From assembly GCA_032718565.1 (NCBI GenBank), contig JAVGVS010000056.1, positions 1,132,501 to 1,196,500 on the forward strand: a stretch of 64,000 nt of DNA, read 5' to 3'. Source of the DNA: Distichodus sexfasciatus (lineage: Eukaryota; Chordata; Actinopteri; Characiformes; Distichodontidae). The translations under genes and the position numbers were made by a program. This document shows positions 12,201 to 22,504 of this stretch, one piece after another (positions within the stretch are counted from its first letter, which is position 1; every line of letters starts with the position of its first letter). Under the pieces are notes generated by a model that saw nothing but the letters and a program-made list of their open reading frames with translations, was not told where the DNA came from and did not search any database.

Positions 12201-15200
12201 TCTACTTCAATATTTACGGTAAATCCACTGGTTGACTAGCGTGAAGATATTTCTCCAGAATCCATCTTCGTCTCCCGAGTTCAGTTAACCTAACGCAGGT
12301 AGGCTATCCGTGTGGCTGTAAATGCAGCGTAGGCTACCGTAAATACAAACGTAGCCGCGACCGCACCAAGCGTCTGTAAGTGCTACGTCGATAGTCAACT
12401 TCAAAGGCAGATTTCTCCGTTTCTCACTTGCCGTGACAGGAGAAACCCGACTCATTTGAATGTTGATATCTCAGTCATATGTCGTCCGATTCATTCAATA
12501 TAAGTATCGTTTTGAAGCTTGATTTATGCCCTTTCATGAAAACATAACTCAATTTTGAAAATTTGCAACAAGCGACTGGTTTTGCCGTGGAGGGTCACAT
12601 ATTTGTGCAAGACAGCGCCGATAAAAAATTTAAAATGTAGTCTCATATAAAATGAGTTAATAAAATATTTTACAATTGAGAAATCTTTAGGATTACTTGT
12701 GGTTCTAAGTACAGATGTGACATATTATGAAGTGAACTTAAATGTAGAGGACCCCTGGAACAAAAAAATGCTGTAATGACTGATAAGTCTTTCTATTATT
12801 TTGTTGATCTTTACAGTTTCATTTGCTGTAGTGAAAAGTTCAGAATAAAAAGCTTATTTCCAAACATTCATGCAGCTACTAACAGTGAAAACCCTTGCGC
12901 ATGTGACCACGTACTCACAAATCTTTCCAGATTTAAAGACTGGAAGAGGAAACTCAACATGTTTGTAGGGATCACACTGCCAAACAATAAAACTGCATAA
13001 TTTAAAATTATAACAAGTTATTCAAATAATAAATTCTCATCACTCATGTTTCACCCACTATAACTGAAAATTTATATTTTTGCATCTACACTATTAAAAC
13101 ACCTGCTGTTTCAGAACCAGCATGGTTTTCAGGATGACTCACTTTCAGTTCTTGTACTTATCACCTGCTTTACTACAGCCGCAGCCTCTGAGAGGAAGTT
13201 CCAGAAACGGAGACAGGAAGTGAGGCGTTACAGGCCAGAGCAAATTCAATCATTCACCACTCTAAACAGCAACAACAGGAACCGGCAACAATGGGAAGAC
13301 AGCCAGAAGTCACATTCTGATATTTCCTCTAATGTAAAACTCAAGCTTGGGCAGGATGAGCAAAACCCACACCCCAACGATCTTTTTCTGCCTTATATGG
13401 TCAGATGTGTACCGCGTGAAACTTTAAACTGCAACACAGCATAGACCACAAGCAATATATGATTTTTAAGATAAATTTTGATATCTGAATTTAAAAAAAG
13501 AGAATGTTTTTCACAAATACAACAATCTAACATAATACAATCTAAAAATGGTGGCAGTCTGAGTGGCAGAAACTCTGAGTTAGTGATCATAAGACTAAGT
13601 GATCAAATGCCTCCAAAAATTCAACTGTTGGCTCCCAGAGTAAGGCCCTTAATCCTTATTGTTCCAAGGAGACCGTACCTGTAATACGGAAATTGAAACA
13701 TCTGCGGACTAAATGTAAAAAGAAACCTCCTTTGTCATAAGCAGAGCTAAGATCAAAACTGTGTTGTCCATAGATGACAAGTTACACAACAATAAGACGG
13801 CTAAAAGGCACATCTTTCATCTTTCCTTTTCATTTTTGTCATTTATAAACACGATAAACGCTTAACCAGCTGTTAGCTAATATTGACCAGTGATATCAGG
13901 ACACCAATTTATTGGTCAGGCTCTAGAACAGACTGTCAGATCGCTCACACCTGAGCTTATATGAGATTTTCAAGTCCTGCTTAATTGTGTTGGAGGTTAA
14001 GAGTTTGGAGAAATGCTCACTGTTAGCAGGTGTGGTGTCCAGCACCAGGTTGGGAGGTCTTTTCTGCATGTAGGGTATTGTGGGGGTTTCTGGGTCGTTT
14101 AAGCTTTTTCCAGGTTCCCCTGCTGTTCCCACTCTCCTCCTTTCTTTGCCCAGTTCATCTTCTAGAACCTCCTCCATGGCCTTCTCTAGCTGCTCACTGC
14201 CATTTTGGGACATCTGCGGGCAAAAAAACAGTTTGTAAGGTAAAGGTTTCACATCATTCATCTGCAAACTGTAATACAGGTGAAGGGTCTTTGTGGCACC
14301 GTTAGTCTGAGGCGGCAATCTAGTTGCATGTTCACTTCCCAAAAGAAAATAGATAAAAGTTAATGAGGACGAATATATGTGACCCTCCACGGCAAAACCA
14401 GTCGCTCGTCACGACGGAGGCTTCTGAGAAAAACGAGCGTTTATGTTGCGTGGGGTAAAATTTTGGATTTTTGTTTTTAGTGTTTTGAAACAGTGGAAGG
14501 TCTATACTGTACTGTTGTGAATAAATTTCGCTGGAAAACTTACCCTTTCCATCCTAAAATTGTGACTTTCTTGAGGTGAGGAATTCAATTCCAGCAGAAT
14601 GTTAAAAGTTTCTGTTTTGACCGCTCTACTTCAATGTTTACGGTAAATCCACTGGTTGACTAGCGTGAAGATATTTCTCCGGAATCCATCTTCGTCTCCC
14701 GAGTTCAGTTAACCTAACGCAGGTAGGCTATCCGTGTGGCTGTGAATGCAGCGTAGGCTACCGTAAATACAAACGTAGCCGCGACCGCACCAAGCGTCTG
14801 TGAGTGCTACGTCGATTGTCAACTTCAAAGGCAGATCTCTTCGTTTCTCACTTGGCATGACAGGAGAAACCCGACTCCTTTGAATGTTGATATCTTAGTC
14901 ACATTTTGAAGCTTGATTTAGGCCCTTTCATGAAAACATAACTCAATTTTGAAAATTTGCAACAAGCGACTGGTTTTGCCGTGGAGGGTCACATATAATA
15001 ATATACACATAGTATAAATGGAAAAATAATAAACATTAAATGCATTCCAAATTCAGGCAATTACAAAATTAACTAGTAGTTCAGAACAGCAATAGGAAGT
15101 GGACTTAAAACAAAGTTTAAAATACGTAAGTTAGTTACTGCCCAGATAAAGAGAGAACGTGTTAAAAGCCAGAAAACAATGGGTATCATTAGCGATTCAG

Positions 15201-15552
15201 AAAATCTCACGATTTGATTTCAATGTTTATAGCTAAAAGCAAATCTCAAATAAGAAAACACTGGTGAATATCAGAAATTCTGTGAAAACTGATGACGAAA
15301 ATGTCTTCTTAAGAACAGCTGCTAAATGAAGCCCAATGTTTAGTTGATCAAGGGCTGCTGATCAGGAACCTTGAGTCGGGGTCGGCCCTCTGAGCTGGAC
15401 GGAGATCCCTCGGCCCCTGGCTGCACCAGCACAAACTCCTCGCTGGTGACGGTGGACACAGATTCGGTGGAGCCGCTAACTTTGCCCAGAGAGGAGCGGT
15501 CATCCATGATAGCCGGGGACGGTCTGCCCTCCTGGCCACGTCTGCTGCAGCC
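2587..15552 (-). CDS. rabgap1l: Rab GTPase-activating protein 1-like, N-terminal half (10 coding exons; runs off left edge)
   Basis: Family role: a Rab GTPase-activating protein of endosomal and Golgi membranes, with an N-terminal PID/PTB domain, a kinesin-like region, a TBC domain and a coiled coil. Only the first two regions are in this window. Exons read right to left: 15370-15552 (ATG at 15507), 13949-14213, 10863-11070, 10195-10369, 9911-10071, 9111-9221, 8547-8613, 6922-7024, 4278-4444 and 2587-2713. They join in frame for 507 codons. The start MDDRSSLGKVSG, the motif EEFVLV, then FPIYKVLFCARG, IKEAVSRILYSF, EVKEDDGKGNF and VYPANERFWYFSRKTF fit RABGAP1L better than its paralogue RABGAP1. 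The donor after RPRLK (gttcct) is weak. At 13949 the donor gtgagc keeps the frame while the overlapping gtgtga would not. The TBC exons must lie left of base 1; I found no convincing exon in 1-2586. Confidence 0.93.
2776..2860. repeat. GTGTT pentamer run followed by (CA)n and (GA)n
   Basis: Four to five GTGTT units (2779-2815), then CACACACACACACACACAC (2826-2843) and GAGAGAGAGAGTGAG. It lies in the rabgap1l intron 65 bases upstream (coding direction) of exon 2587-2713. Confidence 0.85.
4087..4226 (-). mobile_element. tRNA-derived SINE fragment F, in a rabgap1l intron
   Basis: Keeps CCTCTGCATTTGACCC, GACGGTACCTTGCTCATGAG and TACCTCAGTGGT, then jumps to the end CCGTTACTCTACCAGCTGCC, so the B box segment is deleted. 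Ends about 50 bases from exon 4278-4444. Confidence 0.6.
6600..6812. repeat. Dispersed GGGCTGG-type repeat with inverted ends, in a rabgap1l intron
   Basis: Starts AGGGCTGGACGATACC and ends GAATTGCCCAGCC, imperfect inverted ends of a short nonautonomous element common in this window. Related, usually truncated copies with the shared inner motif GAATGTCGGTT or CAATATCACGAT occur at about 37745-38030, 38585-38860, 45755-45975, 48880-48982 and 58999-59440. No target duplication could be matched. Confidence 0.6.
9421..9617 (-). mobile_element. V-SINE-like tRNA-derived element in a rabgap1l intron
   Basis: On the minus strand: head GGTCCGGTGGTTAGGCTCCT (A box), GTGGGTTCAGATCC (B box), a central GGGTCCCTGAGCAAGACCCT block typical of V-SINE cores, and a tail GAGAGCTTCTGCTAAAATGC like the 3' end shared with fish L2/CR1 LINEs. 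It is a different family from the seven SINE copies elsewhere. Confidence 0.72.
9911..11070 (-). CDS. rabgap1l: rabgap1l exons encoding the PID/PTB domain
   Basis: Three exons (10863-11070, 10195-10369, 9911-10071) encode the phosphotyrosine-interaction fold. It opens with EEDSVQFNKLSYLGCTWV, a typical first PTB strand, continues through IASFPIYKVLFCARG, and closes with the helix FQIHVFSCHIKEAVSRILYSF. In this family the domain binds partners and helps place the protein on membranes. Phases join cleanly: the arginine before IVDQ and the EA/VS junction are both rebuilt across introns. The third exon already enters the next region with DSDIFTFTVSLEVKEDDGKG. Confidence 0.9.
11951..12601. mobile_element. 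Terminal-inverted-repeat element, copy 1 (651 bp), in a rabgap1l intron
   Basis: Termini TATGTGACCCTCCACGGCAA (then AACCAGTCGCT) and the inverted AGCGACTGGTTTTGCCGTGG (then AGGGTCACATA) are perfect inverted repeats of about 31 bp. No transposase is encoded, so it is nonautonomous. The sequence outside the termini does not give a clear long target duplication (possibly TA or ATA), so the superfamily is not assigned. Almost the same sequence recurs at 14376-14995 in the same orientation. Confidence 0.8.
14376..14995. mobile_element. Terminal-inverted-repeat element, copy 2 (620 bp), in the neighbouring rabgap1l intron
   Basis: Same termini and body as the copy at 11951-12601, differing by scattered substitutions and a deletion of about 31 bases that removes the segment after ATCTCAGTCA. 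It is inserted 162 bases upstream (coding direction) of the acceptor of rabgap1l exon 13949-14213. Confidence 0.8.
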
Positions 15553-15644
15553 CTGGACAAAACAGAATTTCATATTTAAGCTGGAAACAGAGATAACCAA
15601 TCCTGCTTTTAATCCTAACCACCTTCTTTGATATATTTTGATAT

Positions 15645-15738
15645 GTCGATGTTTTGTGTGTTTGTTTGATGCTATTTGTTGCAAGGTTACTGTATAATGT
15701 AGATCTCTTAAAACAAACAGCATCAAACAAACAAAACA
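15645..15738. repeat. Imperfect inverted repeat upstream of the rabgap1l start exon
   Basis: GTGTGTTTGTTTGATGCTAT on the left and AACAGCATCAAACAAACAAA on the right pair with few mismatches around a loop of about 50 bases. It is intronic, about 95 bases from the acceptor of exon 15370-15552. It may be a small foldback element. Confidence 0.6.
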
Positions 15739-16519
15739 AGCCTGATGCACAACATTACAAATTGAGACCTTAAACACTGATGAATTATATCACAGTTAAC
15801 AAATTGAAATAAAAGCTAGCAATCGCAAAAACCTCATGTTTATCCACACGTCCAGCGTGTGCTCTTTGGCTGCAAGATCAACGAAGGAGTTCAACAAAGT
15901 GCAAAAAGACATTTGGGCATGAGAGGAAAAAAACAAGCTGACATCACCAAACCTCAGTCCCTATCTTGATTACAGCACTGCCGCCTACTTTTCAAACCTC
16001 AATGTAGGATCACAGGCTTTTATCTTATACTTATATGTCAGACTAATTAACCAAAATTACAATGTAAAGCTCAGTTACCAACAGTGTAACAATCAAATCT
16101 TTACGCTGAAAAACACAAAGCTCATTTTCTGAAAGCTGATTGTCAGCAATGTTTTAATCAAGTTCAGATTCAGAAAGTATACATTTTAGCTGTTACCCCT
16201 GTACATTTTGTGTCACTCCGACAGCCAAGACTGCCAATGTCAAGATATGAGATCGCTAGCGGTGTGGCAGGGATTCAGAACAATGCAATGACCAGATCAG
16301 CAACAATTATAACTGCAATAGTCACCAATGCTACTGCTGCTGCACAAATCCTGAGGTTTGAGTGTCTGTGCGAGAGTTTTGGGGTATTTATGATGAGCAG
16401 ATTTTATCACAAAAGACAAGAAAAAGGGACTTGTCTGATTTTTGTGGCATTGTGAGGTCATTTAAGGTTATGTGCAGTTGTAGCACTAAATACATCTAGT
16501 AACTATGGAAGTACCTCAC

Positions 16520-16574
16520 AAAGAGAGTGTGCGTGTGTGTGTGTGAGTGTGTGTGTGTGTGAGAGAGAGAGAGA
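16520..16574. repeat. (GT)n(GA)n microsatellite
   Basis: GTGTGCGTGTGTGTGTGTGA followed by a second GT run and then GAGAGAGAGAGA. It lies in rabgap1l intron 1. Another CA-rich run follows at 16770-16800. Confidence 0.9.
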
Positions 16575-17773
16575 CTGAAAGAGAGCAGCAGTCAGGCTGT
16601 GAAAGGCTCCTTACAAACGTTGTGTCTTCTCGTCATGTGCTCTGCCATTGAAAATGGCTTTGGGTATAAATGAACGCTAACAGCAGGCCTCTGTGCTGGT
16701 CAGCCAACTTCATTTACAACGGCATAGTGGCCTTAATTATTCTTAATGTTCCATGTTAGACACACTCAAACACACACACACACAAACACAGATACACACA
16801 CTGATTTGCATTGTACGGAAGTGTGGTACAGCTTCCTCCTCCTGATTAAACAAAAAGGAATTTCAACTACAAACCAGAGGTAAATAATTAAAAGTAAACG
16901 TAGCTTGAACAACTTTAATTAAGCTGGATGTCCCCCAAGTCATACTTTCTGTAAAGTGCTGAAATGATTACTGTTTAACAGGATTTGACTAACATGATTA
17001 CACAAAGCTCACCTATTAAAATCAGCAGGCTAAACCTCTTATAGGTTTAAAAGTGAAACACACCAACACAAATCAAGCAAACAGTCACACAGAGATACAA
17101 ACCTGCCATGTAAGGGACCGGTTTTTAATATAAGACTTGAATAACAATGGGCTTCACTCACCAATGCTTTCCAAATTAGGTTCCCAAAAAAGGTTAAGAT
17201 ATTTAAACAGTGTCATATTATACAACTGAATTGAATAGAACTAAAGAAGATCCAATGAGCTAAAGTTTTTAAAAAATATATTTAAATTACATTTGCATTT
17301 GAGTGCGCTTCAGCAACTGTAGATTCTGTTCTTACCCAACAACAAATCTCAAAAACATTGGTGAATGTCAAAATCTTTGTGAAAACTGCCTTTGTGGGTT
17401 TTAAGAACATAATTCTTCTTACGAACAGTTGGTAAATGAGGCCCAATGTTCCTGGTCTGGTCTACAGGGTTAAAATCAACTCAAAAGGATAGTACTGCAA
17501 AGACCTACAATCCAGTACTCGGTATCATTTCTCAAGACCTTGGCACAGATCTCCAGCAGGATAAGGGAGCAGAAGAAGACAGATCATTACTTCCATTAAA
17601 GGTTTATGAACCCCTGGTTTGAGTAAATCTCATTCTTCAACACAAGTCCAAAAGCTGCTTTAAACTGGGTGTGGACTGCAGCAGTTACATGCGGGGCTGA
17701 CAAGGATTTAGAGCTGAAGGGAGTGCACCGAAATTGGACATTTTGATATTTTTGCACCAAAATGTACAAATCC

Positions 17774-17910
17774 AAGTGAGTGTTTATTTGTGATTGTGAA
17801 CACACCATGGCACACCTCACTTAAACGTGACTTCTGTATTTCACCCGTCCGTGAAGGAGCAGCGGGCAGCTTTTTGTGAGCGGCCACTGGGCAGCATTTG
17901 GGTGCTGGTG
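17774..17910 (-). mobile_element. tRNA-derived SINE fragment G, in rabgap1l intron 1
   Basis: Matches the tail half of the family (AAGTGAGTGTTTATTTGTGA, then TTGTGAACACACCATGGCAC and CCGTGAAGGAGCAG) but lacks the tRNA head. Diverged. Confidence 0.55.
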
Positions 17911-17991
17911 GTTTTAAATAGCAGAAGGAGAAAACAGCTTTAAACAGTGTGTGAAATTCTGCCCTGAATGTGTAACTGACACATACTGTTA

Positions 17992-18064
17992 CTTTCTTGT
18001 GACTGAAAACAATAACAGTATATGTATGTAACAGATACTGTTATTGTTTTCAGTCACAAGAAAG
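17992..18064. repeat. Perfect 30-bp inverted repeat (hairpin) in rabgap1l intron 1
   Basis: The left arm (17992-18021) starts CTTTCTTGTGACTGAAAACA and ends AACAGTAT. The right arm (18035-18064) is its exact reverse complement. The spacer is 13 bases. No coding exon overlaps. Confidence 0.9.
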
Positions 18065-19082
18065 AAAGAATGTGTTAATTAAAACCCCAACACGCCTCAA
18101 GAGTTTTCCAGGCCCTTTTTAACCTCACGTTGGAGTGCTACAGTAACAACAAGCTGCCCGCAGACTGCAGAACACGGAACAGTGTCCACAAAAACTAGGC
18201 TTCTTCTCTTATGCAAAACTATAATACGCTTTCCCAGAAATCAGCACATAACAAAAATAGCCTTCACTGACCAACTGTAAAACCAGGAATAACACACACA
18301 CATTCTGAAACACTGGTTTGTATAGACGTACAGCAGATTAGGAGGAACCGTTTAACAAAGCAGAGGCGGAATTTCAACCCTGAACCTCCTTCATCTAAGC
18401 AGCAGTGATGAAACTACGGACAAATCCTGACATATTACATCACTCCAAATAAGCACAATGACGGGGCAAAGAACAACTTCCTCTGGTTTCAACCACAACT
18501 TGTCCCAAAAGGGAGGCAAAGGCACAATGTGAAGCGTCAGCATTGACAAAGCAGAGTAGTGTTAGACTGTTTAGACACTTCATACTGGCAATTTGCTCTA
18601 ACTCACAAGCAATGTGTCAGGCATAACTGACCAAATAAATTTACATTATGCAGTTTGTGTCCCCAGAATGGGTCAATGCAAAGCATCAGCACATGTAAGC
18701 ATTCCATTGTAATGTTCCATTCTTTCTGCAATATGAGACTCGTTTAACAAGTTCTAATACCACCAGTAAATGAAACCCGCGCCATCCTGCATGACCTGTA
18801 TGTTGTGCATTTCACTGCTTTGTTATTACAGGACACAATTCAGATTAAAGGCTGGTCCTGTAAAATTGTCCTGTTTGTGTGAACTATACGGTTGTAAACA
18901 AATAAGAATCAGCATTAAACCAAAGAAGGTGCGTCATAAAATCCGAAAACCAGACAAAATGATGCTGCTTGAGCTTGTAAGGTAACTGGCAAAATAATAA
19001 AGAATGTGACACTGGTAATAAGGGCTAAAATTACTAAAGAAATAAAGTTTTGGGAAGTAAACTGTTCTATCTCCTAGGAAAA

Positions 19083-19117
19083 TGTATTATTATTATTATT
19101 ATTTTTATTATTATTAT
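19083..19117. repeat. (ATT)n microsatellite
   Basis: TATTATTATTATTATT with one T-rich break, then four more ATT units, in rabgap1l intron 1. Confidence 0.85.
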
Positions 19118-19915
19118 CTTCTTTGCATTTTACTCATTTTAGAATTTAATCAAATAAAGAAGAAGTAATAATGATATGCTCAAGTGAAGTGGATGCCTGT
19201 GTCCAAGTTGACCATATAATAAACTGTCACTCTTAAAAAGAAATAAGTTCTTATCCATTTTTATGACAAATAATTATTGTAAATCAGACCAAAACTGTTA
19301 TGATAAGAATACTGCAGAAACCAAATGTTGATTCACTCTCTGGAGAGCTGCTGCCTGTCATCTTAAATCTTCTGTATAGAAAATCACTGACAAAATATAA
19401 TACAATATGAAAGCGGGTTTATTTTACTTGTAATGTTCATGACAGGTCTCGTCTCCTCAGGGAAGACCATCCTCCAAAGTTTTCGCAAGCATTTACTTTT
19501 AAAATACATGGCAACTAGTCTGTTGTCGGAGTTTTGTGCAAGAGACCAACATCACCAACTTTGCAGTGAGAAAACGAAGGTGTAGATAAAGAAAACTAGG
19601 TAATGTTTTGCAGCTAGGCTAAGCTAAGCTAAGCCAAGCCAATTTCTTCACCAGACCAACCGCGGCTAACGTTAGCTAGCTGGCTAATTAGCAGGTCGGC
19701 TAGCCGTCAGGAAAAAGCAGACAGACAGCAAAACGGAGAAAACTTCATGCAGTTTAACAGCTTATTCTTTCGCTTCGTCTCGCTGGGGGAAAACGGCCGG
19801 TGAGCCCAGAACAGCGTCCGAACTCAAATTAAAAGTGTGTCACAAATGAAGCGCTGCGAGCAGGAAAAAGGCTAAAAGTCTGCCGTTTTAAGGCAGTGTG
19901 ACATAAACAACTTAC

Positions 19916-20170
19916 TTGTTGGGAGTTTGTGTGGCGTGGTGTGACAGTGAGCTCGGCCGGGTTAATTCGATGAGGTAATGTAAAGCTCTTCCTCAGGACG
20001 CATCATCATCATCACAGCCTGCTCACGACCAAAACTCAGCGGCCGCGTCCCAAACCGAGTCCCGCGTGACGGGAGCCCGAGCCGAGGCGAGACGCGCACA
20101 GCGCCCCCTACAGGCCGGAGCTGGACACGACACCAAGCGCCTTTTACCCCGCGCGGATTCACTGACACAG
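19916..20170 (-). promoter_or_regulatory. rabgap1l: Putative rabgap1l promoter and untranslated first exon
   Basis: A CpG-rich stretch, unlike its AT-rich surroundings, runs from about 19.6 to 20.16 kb. On the minus strand it ends in a strong donor, AACAA followed by gtaagt, at 19915. It lies about 4.4 kb upstream of the exon holding the ATG, whose acceptor at 15553 sits 45 bases before that ATG, so at least one upstream noncoding exon is needed. The transcription start cannot be fixed; a GC-rich stretch near 20040-20150 is the likely core promoter. Inference from composition, splice site and position only. Confidence 0.45.
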
Positions 20171-20189
20171 CGCAGTGAAGAGTTCATGT

Positions 20190-20560
20190 CCAGTGAGGTA
20201 TATACTGAGATAATATTGTGTTAATATTGTGATATTATGGCATCCACCGAGATTTTACTGTATTAAGAGCTAGTCTGGAACTTGCTGATGTAGTATTGCA
20301 GGCCCGTAGCCAGGGGGGGTTCGGGTGGTTCATTATGATACGAGCAGACACATTAAGATATCCAGCACAAATTATTGCAAAAAAAGTCACCAAAATGCAG
20401 TATTTAAATCTCATAATGAAATACAAAATAAATATTTACTTTTAGTATCATATATCTTTAGATTCTATTGTATTTGGTAGTATGGTAGCATGGTATTTTT
20501 ATTTATTTTTTTTATTTTTTTTTTACAAATATAGTATTATCTTTAATGCTAATAAGTGAT
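20190..20560. repeat. Degenerate minisatellite, left part
   Basis: Loose units built on TTTACTGNGATAGTATTGTATTAAGAGCTAGTNTGG-like sequence, for example TATACTGAGATAATATTGTG and TTTTACTGTATTAAGAGCTA. The right part continues at 21457-21890, after the hAT insertion. Units are near 40 bases and poorly conserved. Confidence 0.55.
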
Positions 20561-20568
20561 GTACTGAA

Positions 20569-21448
20569 CAGAGGTGGGCAAAGTAGCTAACTTCATTACT
20601 TAAGTGAAAGTACAGATACCACTAGTCAAATGTTACTCCAATACAAGTGAAAGTCATACAGTCAAATTTTTACTGAAGTTAAAGTACTGAAGTACTTGTT
20701 TTAAAAAATGCTTAAGTATTAAAAGTACATCTTCTTTCACCGCATTGTTGCATTATTGCTGCAACACTTACAATCCCTAATGCCTCTGACTAGCTTGTAG
20801 AAGCTGTAGAATAAAGAATTGGTAGAATGTTACGGAAAGAAACTCAACATAAACTGATAAAGAAAACCAGTCATTAGTTTATTTTATTTATTAATTGTAA
20901 GATTACACACCCCCACAAAACAGCACGGTAGTGTTCTGACACAGCTCTGGCAGTGTGTGCACACATATATGTTTATGTTAATCAGGAGGACAGTGCAATA
21001 ACTGTAAATGCAGCTCACAACATAAAAGCAACATTCCAACCTATAAAAACCCAGCTCTACACCTCTAGCTCAATGACTTTCCAACAGCAACAATGTTTTA
21101 ATCAAGACAGAAAACAGCAGAACTGTCTAAACTTGGTTTTATAGTTCCAGTCTACAGGCCTGATGTAACCCTACTGATTACTGATAGACTGTCACCTGCC
21201 AAACAACCAATCAGCCTTTAGATAAGGGGGAATAACATCCACTTTATCCACAGATTTGAAAGTAACAAGTAACAAGAACCTTGATAGAAATGTAGTGAAG
21301 TAAAAAGTACAGTATTTGTCTTTCAAATGTAGTGAAGTGGAAGTCATAAGTTTCCAAATAAAATACTACTCATGTGAAGTACAGATACTCAACAACTCTA
21401 CTTAAGTACAGTACTCAAGTAAATGTACTTAGTTACTGTCCACCTCTG
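20569..21448. mobile_element. hAT-type nonautonomous DNA transposon with perfect 8-bp target duplication
   Basis: The element begins CAGAGGTGGGCAAAGTA and ends GTTACTGTCCACCTCTG, a terminal inverted repeat. It is flanked by GTACTGAA on both sides (20561-20568 and 21449-21456), an exact 8-bp duplication typical of hAT elements. Internal sequence is AT-rich with GTACTT-type subterminal motifs and no transposase ORF. It lies about 0.4 kb upstream of the rabgap1l promoter and splits a degenerate minisatellite. Confidence 0.85.
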
Positions 21449-21456
21449 GTACTGAA

Positions 21457-21890
21457 ATGATACTGTATTTAGTGGTTGTATGGTATTTACTGAGATTGAG
21501 TATTGTGTTAATAGTCAACATGGTATCTACTGAAATAATATTATATAACAAGCTAGTATGGTTTTTACTAGTTTTACAGGGCTAGAATGTCTTTTACTGT
21601 GTATAGTATTCAGAGATAGTACGTTTTTTACTGGGATAGTATGTTTTGTACGGGGATAGTACTGTATTTAGAGCTAGTATGTGTTTTACTGAGATAGTAT
21701 TGTATTAAGAGCTAGTAGTATGGCGTTTACCGGGCTAGTCTGGTTTAACTTTCAAGAGCTAGTGTGTATTAATAATATTGATAATATTGTATTAAGTATT
21801 TAACACAAAATAAAGAGTATTCAGATAGCATTGTATTTACAGCTAATGTGGCATTTACTGGTATAGTATTGTATTAAGAGTTAGTATAAT
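21457..21890. repeat. Degenerate minisatellite, right part
   Basis: Roughly ten imperfect units containing GGTATTTACTGAGAT, ACTGGGATAGTA, GTATTAAGAGCTAGTA and similar. It continues the array broken by the hAT element at 20569-21448. Confidence 0.6.
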
Positions 21891-22504
21891 ATTGCTTAGT
21901 AAAAATGCTAAATGTAAAAGAAAAATAAAGTATGTTAAATAAAAGTGAGATAACATGGTTAATTAAAAGTGGTGCAGTGGCAGGAGTGGAAACTATATGT
22001 TGGAGACTGCAAAATGCAAGTTTAAACAAATTTATTACATGGGAAACTTCAACAAACATTTCAGGTTACAAACTACAGATCTTGTCTTGATGGGGGCAGA
22101 GGGTAGTTTTGCTGCATAGAATTATGAAATAATCTGATAATTTTCTTTTTACATGTCTAAGATAAATATACATTCACCTTAAAACTTCACTGAGTATGAT
22201 TTGTGTCCATATGTACAGTACAGCCAGCTCCCTCAGCACTCTGTACGTCCAACCTGCACACATCAGACATTAATCAGCTGTGCCTGGTGCTGCAGGAGAC
22301 TCAGGTCATCCTCCGGTCATCCCATATAGAAAGTACAGAAAATGGAATTTGAGCAAAAGCATTAACAAACATATTGCTTTGTGGAGTATAACCACCTAAT
22401 TTATTATATTGCTCGATTAAAGCACTGTATTAAATAAAGTAAATTAGTAAATCCAAAATATAAATAAATTAAAGATGAAAAAGCGCATGTCACAAAAACA
22501 GCAT

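Noticed and set aside
2587..15552. Identification as RABGAP1 instead of RABGAP1L
   Set aside because: MDDRSSLGKVSG, EEFVLV, FQIHVFSC and VYPANERFWYFSRKTF agree with RABGAP1L, where RABGAP1 as I recall it has FRIHVFRC and VCSPNERLFWPFSKRS.
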